A stretch of DNA of 38,405 nt from an uncultured Mucilaginibacter sp. (GTDB taxonomy: Bacteria > Bacteroidota > Bacteroidia > Sphingobacteriales > Sphingobacteriaceae), in contig NZ_CAITNG010000099.1 in assembly GCF_903893715.1 (NCBI RefSeq), positions 1-38,405 on the forward strand, read 5' to 3'. Positions 1 to 7,708 of the stretch are shown piece by piece. The notes beneath the pieces are model-generated. The model searched no databases. It was not told where the DNA came from and was given only the letters and a program-made list of their open reading frames with translations. Made by a program: the position numbers and the translations under genes. Each line of letters opens with the position of its first letter. Position 1 is the first letter of the stretch.

Positions 1-181
1 ATTAAATTAAATTTAATTAATAGTTAAAAAAATACAAAAAGACTTTTTTAACCGGTATATGTTGTTTTTAAGCAACCATTAAAAGCATCCTTTTTTATGA
101 TGATTGTCACTAAAAACCCGATGCAAAAAATGGTAGTTTATTGAGCAAAACCTAAAGGGAATTTTTAGCTTTACCCGTCGT
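1..181. other. AT-rich intergenic segment at window edge
   Basis: This very AT-rich stretch precedes the first glycosyltransferase gene. I see no convincing ORF, tRNA or strong hairpin in it. No clean TAnnTTTG promoter element is visible, so the promoter of the following gene is unassigned. Confidence 0.6.
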
Positions 182-976
182 ATGGAAGAGCACACATTCG
201 TTATCCCTGTATACAAAGAGTCGCCCTACCTCGAAGCGTGTATCAAGAGCCTTATCAGGCAAACAGCAAAAAGCAAAATCGTTATTGCAACATCAACCCC
301 AACAACATTTTCGCAAAACATAGCGGCCAAATACAATATACCTTATTATGTAAACAACAGTGGCCAAACGAGCATAGCCACCGATTGGAACTTCGCTTTG
401 GAAAATGCCAACGCACGATTGGTGACTATAACACACCAAGACGATATTTACGAACCCACCTATGCCGAAGAGGTATCACGCGTTATATCCTCCAATTGTC
501 GTAAACAAATTCAGATCGCATTTACCAACTATACCGATCTTGTCAACGGTCAAATCCGCAAAACATCGTTAAATGCGTTCGTAAAACAAAGTTTATTGTG
601 GCCGTTTGCATTCAACAATGCTATAAGTAACTATTTTTTTAAGAAACTGGTCCTTCGCTTTGGCGACCCAATCTGTTGCCCGTCGGTAACGCTTAATATG
701 GAAGTATTGAGTGGTTTTTCCTTCCCGGCCGATTATCAATGTGCCTTGGATTGGTTTGCCTGGTACCAATTGGCCCTGCAACCAGGCGCATTTGTTTATA
801 TCAATAAAAAGCTAATGCAACACCGCATACACCCCGGTTCCGAAACTACCAATCAACTGATGAACGGCATCCGCCAACAGGAAGAACTGCGCCTGTTCGA
901 ACTGATGTGGGGCAAGCGTATGGCTAAACTGATTGCAAAACTTTATACCCTTGGGCATAAAGATAACCTGATTTAG
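182..976 (+). CDS. GT2-family glycosyltransferase
   Basis: A 264-residue cytosolic GT-A-fold glycosyltransferase that would move a nucleotide-activated sugar onto an envelope glycan or lipid acceptor. The N-terminus has the GT2 opening (FVIPVYKESPYLEACIKSL), and an acidic pair in the context HQDDIY near residue 100 matches the metal/nucleotide-binding DxD region. There is no transmembrane segment or signal peptide. It converges with a methyltransferase 15 bp downstream, and two further glycosyltransferases lie within 5 kb, so surface polysaccharide or glycoprotein synthesis is the likely setting. Donor and acceptor cannot be read from sequence. The start is the ATG at 182; no other good start fits the family N-terminus. 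Confidence 0.85.
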   Translation: MEEHTFVIPVYKESPYLEACIKSLIRQTAKSKIVIATSTPTTFSQNIAAKYNIPYYVNNSGQTSIATDWNFALENANARLVTITHQDDIYEPTYAEEVSRVISSNCRKQIQIAFTNYTDLVNGQIRKTSLNAFVKQSLLWPFAFNNAISNYFFKKLVLRFGDPICCPSVTLNMEVLSGFSFPADYQCALDWFAWYQLALQPGAFVYINKKLMQHRIHPGSETTNQLMNGIRQQEELRLFELMWGKRMAKLIAKLYTLGHKDNLI

Positions 977-991
977 GTTTTTGCTGATTTA

Positions 992-1696
992 TCAAATCGT
1001 TACATCTACAATGTAACCACCTGCGCTCATGGGGAATATCGTTTCGAAAGAGTTAACAATCCCCTCAAACGATTTTACCAATTGTTTTTTGGCACCTGTT
1101 TGACGTAGTATCATCTCGGTGTATTTAACATGATAGGGGATGATTTCCCAACTATCAAATTTTGCCCATTTGCACAAAGTATTTAATGTTTTATACGAAT
1201 AAACCTGTAAATGATCTTCATGTGCCGACTCGCGTTTAAAAAGCGACAATACCATATTGGAAAAAGAAGTGGCATTTGGCGTCGAAAAAATTAATCTTTT
1301 GCCATTAAAGTTCTTTTTGATGCTTAAAAAAAACTCCACAGTATTTGGCAAATGCTCAATTAACTCGCCGGCAATTATAATGTCAATATCGGCGTTATTC
1401 AATCCAAGCTCATCAAGCTTATAAATATCACCAAAAAGGATTTTAACAAAGTCGTTTATTATAATCCCTTCGGCCGGTAATAGTTTGGAATTGTCAACAC
1501 CGATATGCAATGCCGATACTTTCGATATTTCGTTAAAAAGATAGTTCTCGCTATTTTCCTTTACCAGCGCGGTTTCGTCATAGCAGCCCAAATCGAGCAC
1601 TTTTTTATTTATGCATGCATTTTTTAAATATCCGATGCGGTTTACCGGACGTGTAACTGTAAGTTTCTCTGTAGGGGTATATCTTAGCTCGGGCAT
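992..1696 (-). CDS. Class I SAM-dependent methyltransferase
   Basis: A 234-residue soluble protein with the Rossmann methyltransferase pattern. Motif I is the VLDLGCYDE stretch near residue 35, an acidic residue follows beta-2 (GVDNSK), and a motif II/post-II-like GELIEHLPN is followed by an IFSTPNATSF strand, as in Methyltransf_11/23-type enzymes that act on small molecules or glycans. Motif I has YDE where GxG is usual, a tolerated variation. Its closeness to several glycosyltransferases suggests methylation of a sugar or glycolipid, but that is inference. It converges on the GT2 gene and diverges from the small membrane-protein gene. Confidence 0.8.
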   Translation of the reverse strand: MPELRYTPTEKLTVTRPVNRIGYLKNACINKKVLDLGCYDETALVKENSENYLFNEISKVSALHIGVDNSKLLPAEGIIINDFVKILFGDIYKLDELGLNNADIDIIIAGELIEHLPNTVEFFLSIKKNFNGKRLIFSTPNATSFSNMVLSLFKRESAHEDHLQVYSYKTLNTLCKWAKFDSWEIIPYHVKYTEMILRQTGAKKQLVKSFEGIVNSFETIFPMSAGGYIVDVTI

Positions 1697-1787
1697 TATA
1701 GTTTAGGTTGTGCAATATGCATTTATAGCCGGATGACAATAGTTATGGTTAAAAGTACTATTTTTATTGCCAAAACAAAATTGTGTG

Positions 1788-2192
1788 ATGGTTGGAAATT
1801 TGAACGGTGTATGGCTATTGATAATCTTCATGACCTTGATTTATTGCCTCTCAAATGCTTTTTCAATCGTTTTGTTGGGAGGCAAAGACTTGTTATCAAA
1901 CGGGTTAAACAAGTTTAGCAATGTTATCTCATTAGTGTTCAACTGGCGCTTTATACTGTCGATGACATTAGCGGTCGTGCCGCGTTTTTCCTTTGTTTTA
2001 ATAAATGCCACGCTTTTAAAAATACCCTATTTGGCAGGCAAAGCTACAACCATCACTGTTTTTATAACTTTTATATCTTTAGGGTTTATTTTGTTCACCA
2101 ATCATTTCTTTTTGAATGAAACTTTAAATCTGAAACAAGCTATTGGTGCATTGATTATTGTTACAGGCGTAATTGTTATTTTAAGTAAGTAA
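1788..2192 (+). CDS. Small four-helix DMT/SMR-like membrane protein
   Basis: A 134-residue, strongly hydrophobic protein with about four predicted transmembrane helices. The C-terminal half (a helix, then FLNETLNLKQAIGALII) resembles one half of an EamA/DMT transporter or an SMR-type flippase such as ArnE/ArnF. An in-frame ATG exists 21 nt upstream at 1767, but 1788 gives a more natural N-terminus directly before the first helix. Single-repeat transporters of this type usually work as dimers. With glycosyltransferases on both sides, flipping of a lipid-linked sugar is possible, but drug or metabolite export cannot be excluded. Confidence 0.65.
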   Translation: MVGNLNGVWLLIIFMTLIYCLSNAFSIVLLGGKDLLSNGLNKFSNVISLVFNWRFILSMTLAVVPRFSFVLINATLLKIPYLAGKATTITVFITFISLGFILFTNHFFLNETLNLKQAIGALIIVTGVIVILSK

Positions 2193-2211
2193 GTATTTCA
2201 TTCCAATACTT
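2191..2211 (+). terminator. Weak stem-loop between convergent genes
   Basis: A 7-bp perfect stem (AAGTATT / AATACTT) with a 7-nt loop overlaps the stop codon of the small membrane-protein gene and sits in front of the convergent GT-C gene end. The following T-run is short (TTTT), so it is at best a weak terminator. Confidence 0.3.
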
Positions 2212-2223
2212 TTGGAGAAAAAT

Positions 2224-4275
2224 TTATTTATTGATATTACTTTTTGCCCAATCCAAATTACCTTTTGCCAGTTTGTGATTCGGGTTTATTTTTAGTGCTT
2301 GCTCGCACGCGTCTATACCGTTTTGCCATTGTTTTAACTGGTTATATGCGGCTCCCATATTACTGTAGGCATCTGCATAATCGGGCTTTAGTTTTATCGC
2401 TTTTTTACAAGCATCTATACATTTTTCATAATCGCCTTGGTTGTAGTAGGCCAGGCTTTGATCCAGGTAACCGGCGGCAGTAGTTGTCGGTTGGATGGCT
2501 TGAGGGGCAGCCAGAACAGTTTCAATAACAGTAGCGTGGGTTTTGCCGGCTTCCAAAAATTTCTGGGCAGTTGGGTCGTTTGGTACCAATGCCAGGTATT
2601 GTGTGGCGGTTTTCACTAATTTGTCATACTGTGCTAAAGCATTGTTGCAATGCATTAAAATATCGAGTGCCATTATTGAATACGGGTTTAACTGTACCGC
2701 TACCTCGGCCATAGCTTCGGCATCGTTCACCCGGCCTACCTGGTTTAACCAACGGGCATAAAACACATACGAATCGTAGGTATTAGGACTAAGTGCCTTG
2801 GCTTTCAAAAAATTTTGTTCAGCTTCCTGCGGTTTGCCCGTGGCGCCTTTCAAAATTCCTATGTTGATAAACAGTGTACTATACGACGGCAAAAACGGAA
2901 CCGCCCGCTCAAAATAGGTATCCGCCACAGCGTAATTACCTTTTCCCATTTGTGTTAAACCATAATTCATTAACCCACGTCCGTTTAAGGGGCTTTTTAT
3001 AGTAACATCGTACCAAAGGCTTTCCTCGTCGTGCCAAATTTTATTGCGCTGGTGTACCCCGAAAGCGTTTAACCCTAATACCAAAAAAACACAGGTAGCA
3101 AATAATGCCCGGTAATTAGCGTTGGCCGTAATTTGTTCCTCCATTTTTATGAGCCAGAGGCCAATAAAAGTTACCACGCTTAGCGCCAGTCCAACAAAGG
3201 CAAAAAACATGCGGTGGTCATTCGTGACTTCGGCGAATGGAGCCACCGACGTTGGCAGCAGGGCCGCGGCAAACCATATCAATCCGAAGGCGATGGGTTT
3301 GGTTTCGGCTTTCGCCGAGGTTTTGAAAATGGCGATGATGAGCAGTACTACAAATATAAGCCCTACAATAATACGCTCGTCAAATACATTTAAAATAACC
3401 GTCCAGTCGGTATCGGCGCTCAGGTTCATCGGCAAAAAGAAAGCGATAAAATAGTGTAGCCATACATAGCTTTGTGTGAGGATATAATAAGACATAGGAT
3501 TGGTGATGCCCGGAATTGAAGTTACCTTCGACAGGGTATACCACTGCGTCAATGCAACTATAATAAATAAGGGCAGCAGTTTTACCACTGCGCTAACTAT
3601 CAGTTTAAAGTTTTTTGCTTTAAATATATCGGCGACGGAAAGACCTTTCTCATATAAAAGAATGTAGAAAAACAATAAGATGACCAGCACTAAAACCGTT
3701 TCTTTGGCAAATACGCCAATAAATGCAGGTATGATGTACAAATACCATTTTTGCTTTTGCGGATAAGCCACATAAATGAGGAAAGAGGCGACGATGCAAA
3801 AAGTGGATTGTACGTCCGATCGGGCGATAACGTAATTTATAGTTTCGGCATTGGCGGTATGCAGCGCGTACCACGCAACTGTACCCATGGCAATATAAGC
3901 CGACCATTGATGTTTTATAGATTGCCCGAGTAGATTTCGATACATAAAAAACAACAGCACACAAAGTACTATAAACCAGATAAAGGTTGAAAGCTGGAAA
4001 TAAAACGGGTTCAAGCTTCCGCCGAGCCAGTAATCAATGGCCAGGCTGGTAGTTACAACCGGCCTTAAGCCCCAGTGAGCCGGGTCGGCGCTAAACATTT
4101 TCGGATCCGAAAAAAACTGGGGGATGTTTTTGATATTGCGGATATGCACATTATCTACCACCGCGTGCGAATCGTCAAAATGGAAGCCGTTGTTAAAATG
4201 GTTGCCGTACGCGGCTATCAAAACCAGTAGAAGCACAAAGCCGCAAATAGTAATATTTTTGTTGATTTTTAACAT
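2224..4275 (-). CDS. TMTC-like GT-C glycosyltransferase with C-terminal TPR repeats
   Basis: A 683-residue polytopic membrane protein. Residues 1 to about 410 contain roughly 10-11 transmembrane helices. The first extracytoplasmic loop carries an Asp-Asp pair (D34-D35, in GFHFDDSHAVVDN), the usual catalytic/metal site of lipid-phosphate-sugar-dependent GT-C enzymes. Residues from about 430 onward form tetratricopeptide repeats, with a further pair near 610-675 (YYNQGDYEKCIDACKKAI). This layout is that of the TMTC/DUF1736 family, whose human members are O-mannosyltransferases using dolichyl-phosphate-mannose. It is the last gene of the operon, 13 bp after the DUF2304 gene and two genes after a DPM-like synthase that could make its donor. 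Protein O-glycosylation is inferred. Confidence 0.8.
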   Translation of the reverse strand: MLKINKNITICGFVLLLVLIAAYGNHFNNGFHFDDSHAVVDNVHIRNIKNIPQFFSDPKMFSADPAHWGLRPVVTTSLAIDYWLGGSLNPFYFQLSTFIWFIVLCVLLFFMYRNLLGQSIKHQWSAYIAMGTVAWYALHTANAETINYVIARSDVQSTFCIVASFLIYVAYPQKQKWYLYIIPAFIGVFAKETVLVLVILLFFYILLYEKGLSVADIFKAKNFKLIVSAVVKLLPLFIIVALTQWYTLSKVTSIPGITNPMSYYILTQSYVWLHYFIAFFLPMNLSADTDWTVILNVFDERIIVGLIFVVLLIIAIFKTSAKAETKPIAFGLIWFAAALLPTSVAPFAEVTNDHRMFFAFVGLALSVVTFIGLWLIKMEEQITANANYRALFATCVFLVLGLNAFGVHQRNKIWHDEESLWYDVTIKSPLNGRGLMNYGLTQMGKGNYAVADTYFERAVPFLPSYSTLFINIGILKGATGKPQEAEQNFLKAKALSPNTYDSYVFYARWLNQVGRVNDAEAMAEVAVQLNPYSIMALDILMHCNNALAQYDKLVKTATQYLALVPNDPTAQKFLEAGKTHATVIETVLAAPQAIQPTTTAAGYLDQSLAYYNQGDYEKCIDACKKAIKLKPDYADAYSNMGAAYNQLKQWQNGIDACEQALKINPNHKLAKGNLDWAKSNINK

Positions 4276-4288
4276 TGCTCAAATGTAA

Positions 4289-4666
4289 TTAGTTCGCATT
4301 TTTTTTATTCCCGGCATCGCCATTGTTTTCTTTTTTATCCAAGCGTTCCTTTAATAAGGCTATTTCTTGTGATAGGTTGCGGATATTGTTTTGAAGCTTC
4401 GATACCACTACGCTCAGGTGCAAAAGGTATATCAAAATAGCGAATATAAAAGCGGTAAAAACCAGGTTAGGGGGTTCAAAAACACCAAACAGATTGGCCA
4501 TAACGCCCAAGCCTTTACGCCAAAACGAAAAAACCACCAATACCAAGGTGCATAAACACCAAATAATCGCATACTCCTCGCGCAGTTTACCCTTTATGAT
4601 TAGCCTCGAAATATAGGCGATAAACAAAATGTCGAGAATGATGGTGATAAGTTGGATGCGGGCCAT
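4289..4666 (-). CDS. DUF2304 family membrane protein
   Basis: A 125-residue protein with three transmembrane helices (about residues 4-22, 33-50 and 67-88) and a C-terminal amphipathic/coiled-coil tail of about 25 residues rich in Lys, Glu and Gln. The pattern and length match DUF2304, a family commonly found beside dolichol-phosphate-mannose-synthase-like GT2 genes. I chose the ATG at 4666, one base after the stop of the GT2 gene; an in-frame extension to 4699 would overlap that gene and adds a non-conserved peptide. It may anchor or dimerise the GT2 at the membrane, which itself lacks transmembrane helices; this is inference from adjacency. Confidence 0.8.
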   Translation of the reverse strand: MARIQLITIILDILFIAYISRLIIKGKLREEYAIIWCLCTLVLVVFSFWRKGLGVMANLFGVFEPPNLVFTAFIFAILIYLLHLSVVVSKLQNNIRNLSQEIALLKERLDKKENNGDAGNKKNAN

Positions 4667-4667
4667 T

Positions 4668-5375
4668 TTAGTTACGGATAAATGAAAACAACATACCAAT
4701 GGTTACTTTAATGATGTAAAACAGCGAAGCCCCATGTTGAATGGACGATTTGCCACCAAGCCGCGACCGCATATTTACTGCCACCTCTTTTATTTTTAAT
4801 CCGGCTTTTGCAAATATTACCAACGATTCCGGTTCCGGGTAATCATCAGGATACCTTACAGCTGCCACTGCAATTGCCTTCCTGTTCAGCAACCTGAAAC
4901 CCGATGTACTGTCAAATATATAATTTCCTGTAAATATCCTGTTCAGTAAATAAAAGTAATTGATACCTAATCTGCGCAAAAATGATGATTGAAAACCTTG
5001 TTTGTCAATAAAACGCGACCCTATCACTATATCAACCCCGGTATTTTGCTGCGCCAATAACAACTTTTCAATTTCTGCAGGAGGGTGCTGCCCGTCGCCA
5101 TCTAATTGTATCGCAAAGTCGAAATTGTTTGCTAAAGCGTATTTTATGCCTGTTTGCACGGCACCGCCAATGCCCAGGTTCATGGGCAGGTCAAGCACGG
5201 TAGTATAGAGTTTCCTGGCTATATTTTTGGTATCATCTGTTGAGCAATCGTTGATCACAACGGCCTCCATCATAAAACCGTTGGGCAGTTTAATCGTACC
5301 TATTTCTTTAAGCACCAATGGCAACGAAGTTTCTTCGTTATAACAGGGAATAATAATCAATACTTTTTGCGACAT
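4668..5375 (-). CDS. Polyprenyl-phosphate sugar synthase-like GT2 (DPM1-like)
   Basis: A 235-residue GT2 enzyme of the dolichyl-phosphate-mannose synthase type, which transfers a sugar from a nucleotide donor to a polyprenyl phosphate at the cytosolic membrane face. Visible motifs are the N-terminal IIIPCYNEE, the VINDCSTDDT loop, the metal-binding QLDGDGQHPP, the GSRF segment and the STSGFRLLNR acceptor-side motif. No C-terminal membrane helices are present, so it resembles the short DPM1 class that depends on a partner. The adjacent DUF2304 and TMTC-like GT-C genes fit as membrane partner and user of the lipid-sugar. The actual sugar is unknown. Confidence 0.85.
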   Translation of the reverse strand: MSQKVLIIIPCYNEETSLPLVLKEIGTIKLPNGFMMEAVVINDCSTDDTKNIARKLYTTVLDLPMNLGIGGAVQTGIKYALANNFDFAIQLDGDGQHPPAEIEKLLLAQQNTGVDIVIGSRFIDKQGFQSSFLRRLGINYFYLLNRIFTGNYIFDSTSGFRLLNRKAIAVAAVRYPDDYPEPESLVIFAKAGLKIKEVAVNMRSRLGGKSSIQHGASLFYIIKVTIGMLFSFIRN

Positions 5376-5387
5376 CGATATTTTAGT

Positions 5388-6602
5388 TTACTGCCAGTTG
5401 CCTAAATTATAGTGGAAGCCAATGCCGTAAACATTGTCATTCTTTTTGTCGAACGGTAAACGGCCGGCGGAGTAACTTACAAAAAAGCCATTGCTCGATT
5501 CGAGCGTGGCCACAAAGTAAACCTGATTGGCTATGCCCGCGTTCAATTCGGCGCCCGAGGCATAAAGCTCCCTGTACCACCTGAAATCTGAACTAAAATA
5601 AATAGCCTTGTTGCCAACCCTTGCGGCTTTGGTCTTAAAATCGGCCTCGAACCTAAAGCGGCTGAACGGGTTTAGCGCGCCCGTTACCGCCTGGCGCAAG
5701 CTATCCTGTGCCGGTATCACGTAATCTACCCCCGTCAATGCCGAAGGGAACGAAGCTCCCGATAGTTGAAAGGTATCATCGGTGCCGGTCAATAAGCGCA
5801 GCAGCGCGAATGGATAGTCGGGCAGGTTAAAATATTGCAGAGCCTCGCTTTTGTTCCAGGCTTTTGCGCCAGCGTTCACCAAAAAGCCGGGCACAAACTG
5901 CCGTTTCGAAAAATCCTGGTTGGTCTCGTAACTGGTATTTACATTGATGCCCAAATAATACTGGTCGGTTATTTTGGTAAGTTTAGCTGCTTCTTCATAT
6001 AGCAACTTTACCTGCGGGTTGTTTGGTATCCGGTTTTGGCTTATTTGTTTGTTGATGGCCTGCAATTTCCTAACGGTGGCGGTGTCGTTTTTTTGCGATA
6101 CGCCTCCCCAAATAAAAGTTCCGTTATACAAAAATGCCGATTCGAGCAAATTACTGGGGTTATAGGCTTTTTTAAAGGCAACGTTCCCGTCTAAATTAAT
6201 GTTAAAGCTTTGCACCTTACTGCCGTTGGGCAGCTGCTTGTTTTTTGCCCAGCTGTTGGCATAATTGTATTGAAAGCCCAATGCCGATGATTGCTCATCG
6301 GTTTGAAATGTTTTAAACTTGACGTTCAAATCTCGGATGAAAGTATACAAGCTGTTTGGCTTGCCGCTGATGCTGTTTACATATTTGGCAAAAGCATCGT
6401 TATATAGGTCGGGGTTTGAGAAAATGCTGTTGATAGTCGATTTTCTGATGCTGTCAACTTGGCCGGGGCTCATGCTTGGATAGGTGACATTGATAACAGA
6501 GTTGACAGGCGTACCAGCGGGATTCATCGGCACTTGTGCAAAAACCGACAAATGGCAGCACAATGGTGTCAGCAATAGCAAGGAACGCAGCAGTTTTTTC
6601 AT
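5388..6602 (-). CDS. Exported protein, probable outer-membrane beta-barrel
   Basis: A 404-residue protein with an N-terminal signal peptide (about residues 1-22, ending in VFA before Gln). The body alternates short polar and aromatic strands, for example around the SFNINLDGNVAFKKAY segment, and the last 60 residues read like barrel strands ending in GIGFHYNLGNW plus one residue. I do not recognise a named family. Its start overlaps the stop of the upstream 114-residue gene by one base (TAATG), and it lies 12 bp before the DPM-like GT2 gene, so it probably belongs to the same operon. It could be an outer-membrane component linked to the glycosylation module, but the sequence does not prove that. 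Confidence 0.65.
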   Translation of the reverse strand: MKKLLRSLLLLTPLCCHLSVFAQVPMNPAGTPVNSVINVTYPSMSPGQVDSIRKSTINSIFSNPDLYNDAFAKYVNSISGKPNSLYTFIRDLNVKFKTFQTDEQSSALGFQYNYANSWAKNKQLPNGSKVQSFNINLDGNVAFKKAYNPSNLLESAFLYNGTFIWGGVSQKNDTATVRKLQAINKQISQNRIPNNPQVKLLYEEAAKLTKITDQYYLGINVNTSYETNQDFSKRQFVPGFLVNAGAKAWNKSEALQYFNLPDYPFALLRLLTGTDDTFQLSGASFPSALTGVDYVIPAQDSLRQAVTGALNPFSRFRFEADFKTKAARVGNKAIYFSSDFRWYRELYASGAELNAGIANQVYFVATLESSNGFFVSYSAGRLPFDKKNDNVYGIGFHYNLGNWQ

Positions 6603-6946
6603 TAGCTGATAAATTGATAAAGGCCGCCAATTGTGTCAGATAGGTTTTCTACCGTATTTTGTTCATTCACCAAAATATTCATCATGGCGGTAATAGCCTG
6701 CGCCTGACTTTGCCCGTTTTGATAGCCGGCCAGATAGCTGTTTGTAAATATACCGTCGAATAAGGTTGCCAATGCAGTTGCCGACTGCCTGATGATATCA
6801 GCACTTGCCGTAGCATTAAAAAAAAGCAGCTGCGACATTTTTAAACTTCCGGCATCCGGGAACAGCACTTCCGAATCTATTTGTTCTAATTGTACCAAAG
6901 TGGGGTATAGGTTGCTGCAAACCGTGTTATTATCAGTCCATGCCAT
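6602..6946 (-). CDS. Small protein of unknown function, first gene of operon
   Basis: A 114-residue, mostly helical, acidic protein without signal peptide or membrane segment. The composition is rich in Ala, Gln, Asn and Leu with an amphipathic pattern (ATASADIIRQSATALATLF), suggesting a helical bundle. I recognise no family. The stop codon overlaps the ATG of the exported barrel-like protein by one base, a strong sign of translational coupling, and it appears to be the promoter-proximal gene of the five-gene minus-strand unit. Confidence 0.55.
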   Translation of the reverse strand: MAWTDNNTVCSNLYPTLVQLEQIDSEVLFPDAGSLKMSQLLFFNATASADIIRQSATALATLFDGIFTNSYLAGYQNGQSQAQAITAMMNILVNEQNTVENLSDTIGGLYQFIS

Positions 6947-7136
6947 TATATAATAGTTTTAAATAAGGGATTATCAATCAATAGCCTGATAGTTATTATT
7001 TGCTAATGGATACTGTTGACAATAATATCCACAATTTTTTGTTTTAACAACATTAGATTTAAAACACCTATGCTTTTTAATTGATACAGCGTTCAGCTTG
7101 TATTGGCACAAAAAAATAAAAGTGACAAAAGGTATT

Positions 7137-7167
7137 TTTCTCTTTACTTTGATTTATAGTATCTTTG
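7137..7167 (+). promoter_or_regulatory. Bacteroidetes-type promoter (TTTC-N19-TATCTTTG)
   Basis: The -7 element TATCTTTG (7160-7167) matches TAnnTTTG perfectly, and TTTC at 7137-7140, exactly 19 nt upstream, matches three of four bases of the -33 TTTG. The predicted transcription start near 7171 lies about 15 nt before the GTG at 7186. Confidence 0.65.
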
Positions 7168-7185
7168 AACAGTTTTGTAATTAAG

Positions 7186-7575
7186 GTGGAAACATTTAAA
7201 AATAGTAGCAGCGGTAAATTTTTGTTGTTGTTTGTTACGACAACATATTTATTTATTGCCATTTCGCACATTTTTTTCCTTCCGCATTATAACGTCGACA
7301 ACACAACACGTCCGGTTGTTTCAAACTCCATATTCAAAAGGCATACTTCGGGTAAAAATCAGCAGGAAACCTCACAACTGAGGCGGACCGATAAATCAAC
7401 ACTCGACGAAAAGAAAAAACTGATCAGCAACATTACCGTACTGGTAACAATTGCTTTTCTTTTGGTCAGCATTTTTGGGTTGTACAATACGTTAACAACC
7501 CCTCTATTTCCCCGTAAATACCTGTTCATCAACAGGCAATATTCTTATTTAAGCCTCTGTACGTTCCGTATCTGA
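7186..7575 (+). CDS. Small two-helix membrane protein of unknown function
   Basis: About 129 residues if started at the GTG at 7186. The reading frame extends to a TTG at 7165, but that codon lies inside the -7 promoter box, so translation from it is unlikely. There are two hydrophobic segments, one near the N-terminus (FLLLFVTTTYLFIAISHIFF) and one near residues 85-105 (ITVLVTIAFLLVSIFGLY), joined by a charged, Lys/Arg-rich linker of about 50 residues. No family is recognised. No ATG is available in frame. It precedes the efflux operon by 130 bp with a weak hairpin between, so it is probably a separate transcript. Confidence 0.5.
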   Translation: METFKNSSSGKFLLLFVTTTYLFIAISHIFFLPHYNVDNTTRPVVSNSIFKRHTSGKNQQETSQLRRTDKSTLDEKKKLISNITVLVTIAFLLVSIFGLYNTLTTPLFPRKYLFINRQYSYLSLCTFRI

Positions 7576-7589
7576 TCCTTCTTCATGCT

Positions 7590-7608
7590 AAAATCCTCAT
7601 GGGATTTT
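7590..7608 (+). terminator. Small stem-loop before the efflux operon
   Basis: A 7-bp perfect stem, AAAATCC / GGATTTT, with a 5-nt loop follows the small membrane-protein gene by 14 bp. The T-run after it is only four bases and part of the stem, so termination strength is doubtful. Confidence 0.35.
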
Positions 7609-7708
7609 AAAACCTCCTGTTTTTAATCATGGAGTTAATGTAATGGCGATAGCTTAAACTCTTTTCAGCCGCTAACATTACTCCCGTAAATTTTTAACAA
7701 ATTATTTT

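Noticed and set aside
1767..1787. ATG at 1767 as the start of the small DMT-like protein
   Set aside because: It would add seven residues (MPKQNCV) that precede an otherwise typical start directly before the first helix. It cannot be excluded, but the ATG at 1788 is simpler.
2437..3454. Plus-strand frames inside the TMTC-like gene
   Set aside because: They run antisense to a long gene with clear membrane and TPR features, have no family features, and are rich in Cys, Arg and Ser as expected of shadow frames.
7077..7271. A minus-strand frame opposite the promoter of the small membrane-protein gene
   Set aside because: It overlaps a perfect plus-strand promoter and the start of a better-supported gene, and its protein shows no membrane, signal or family pattern.
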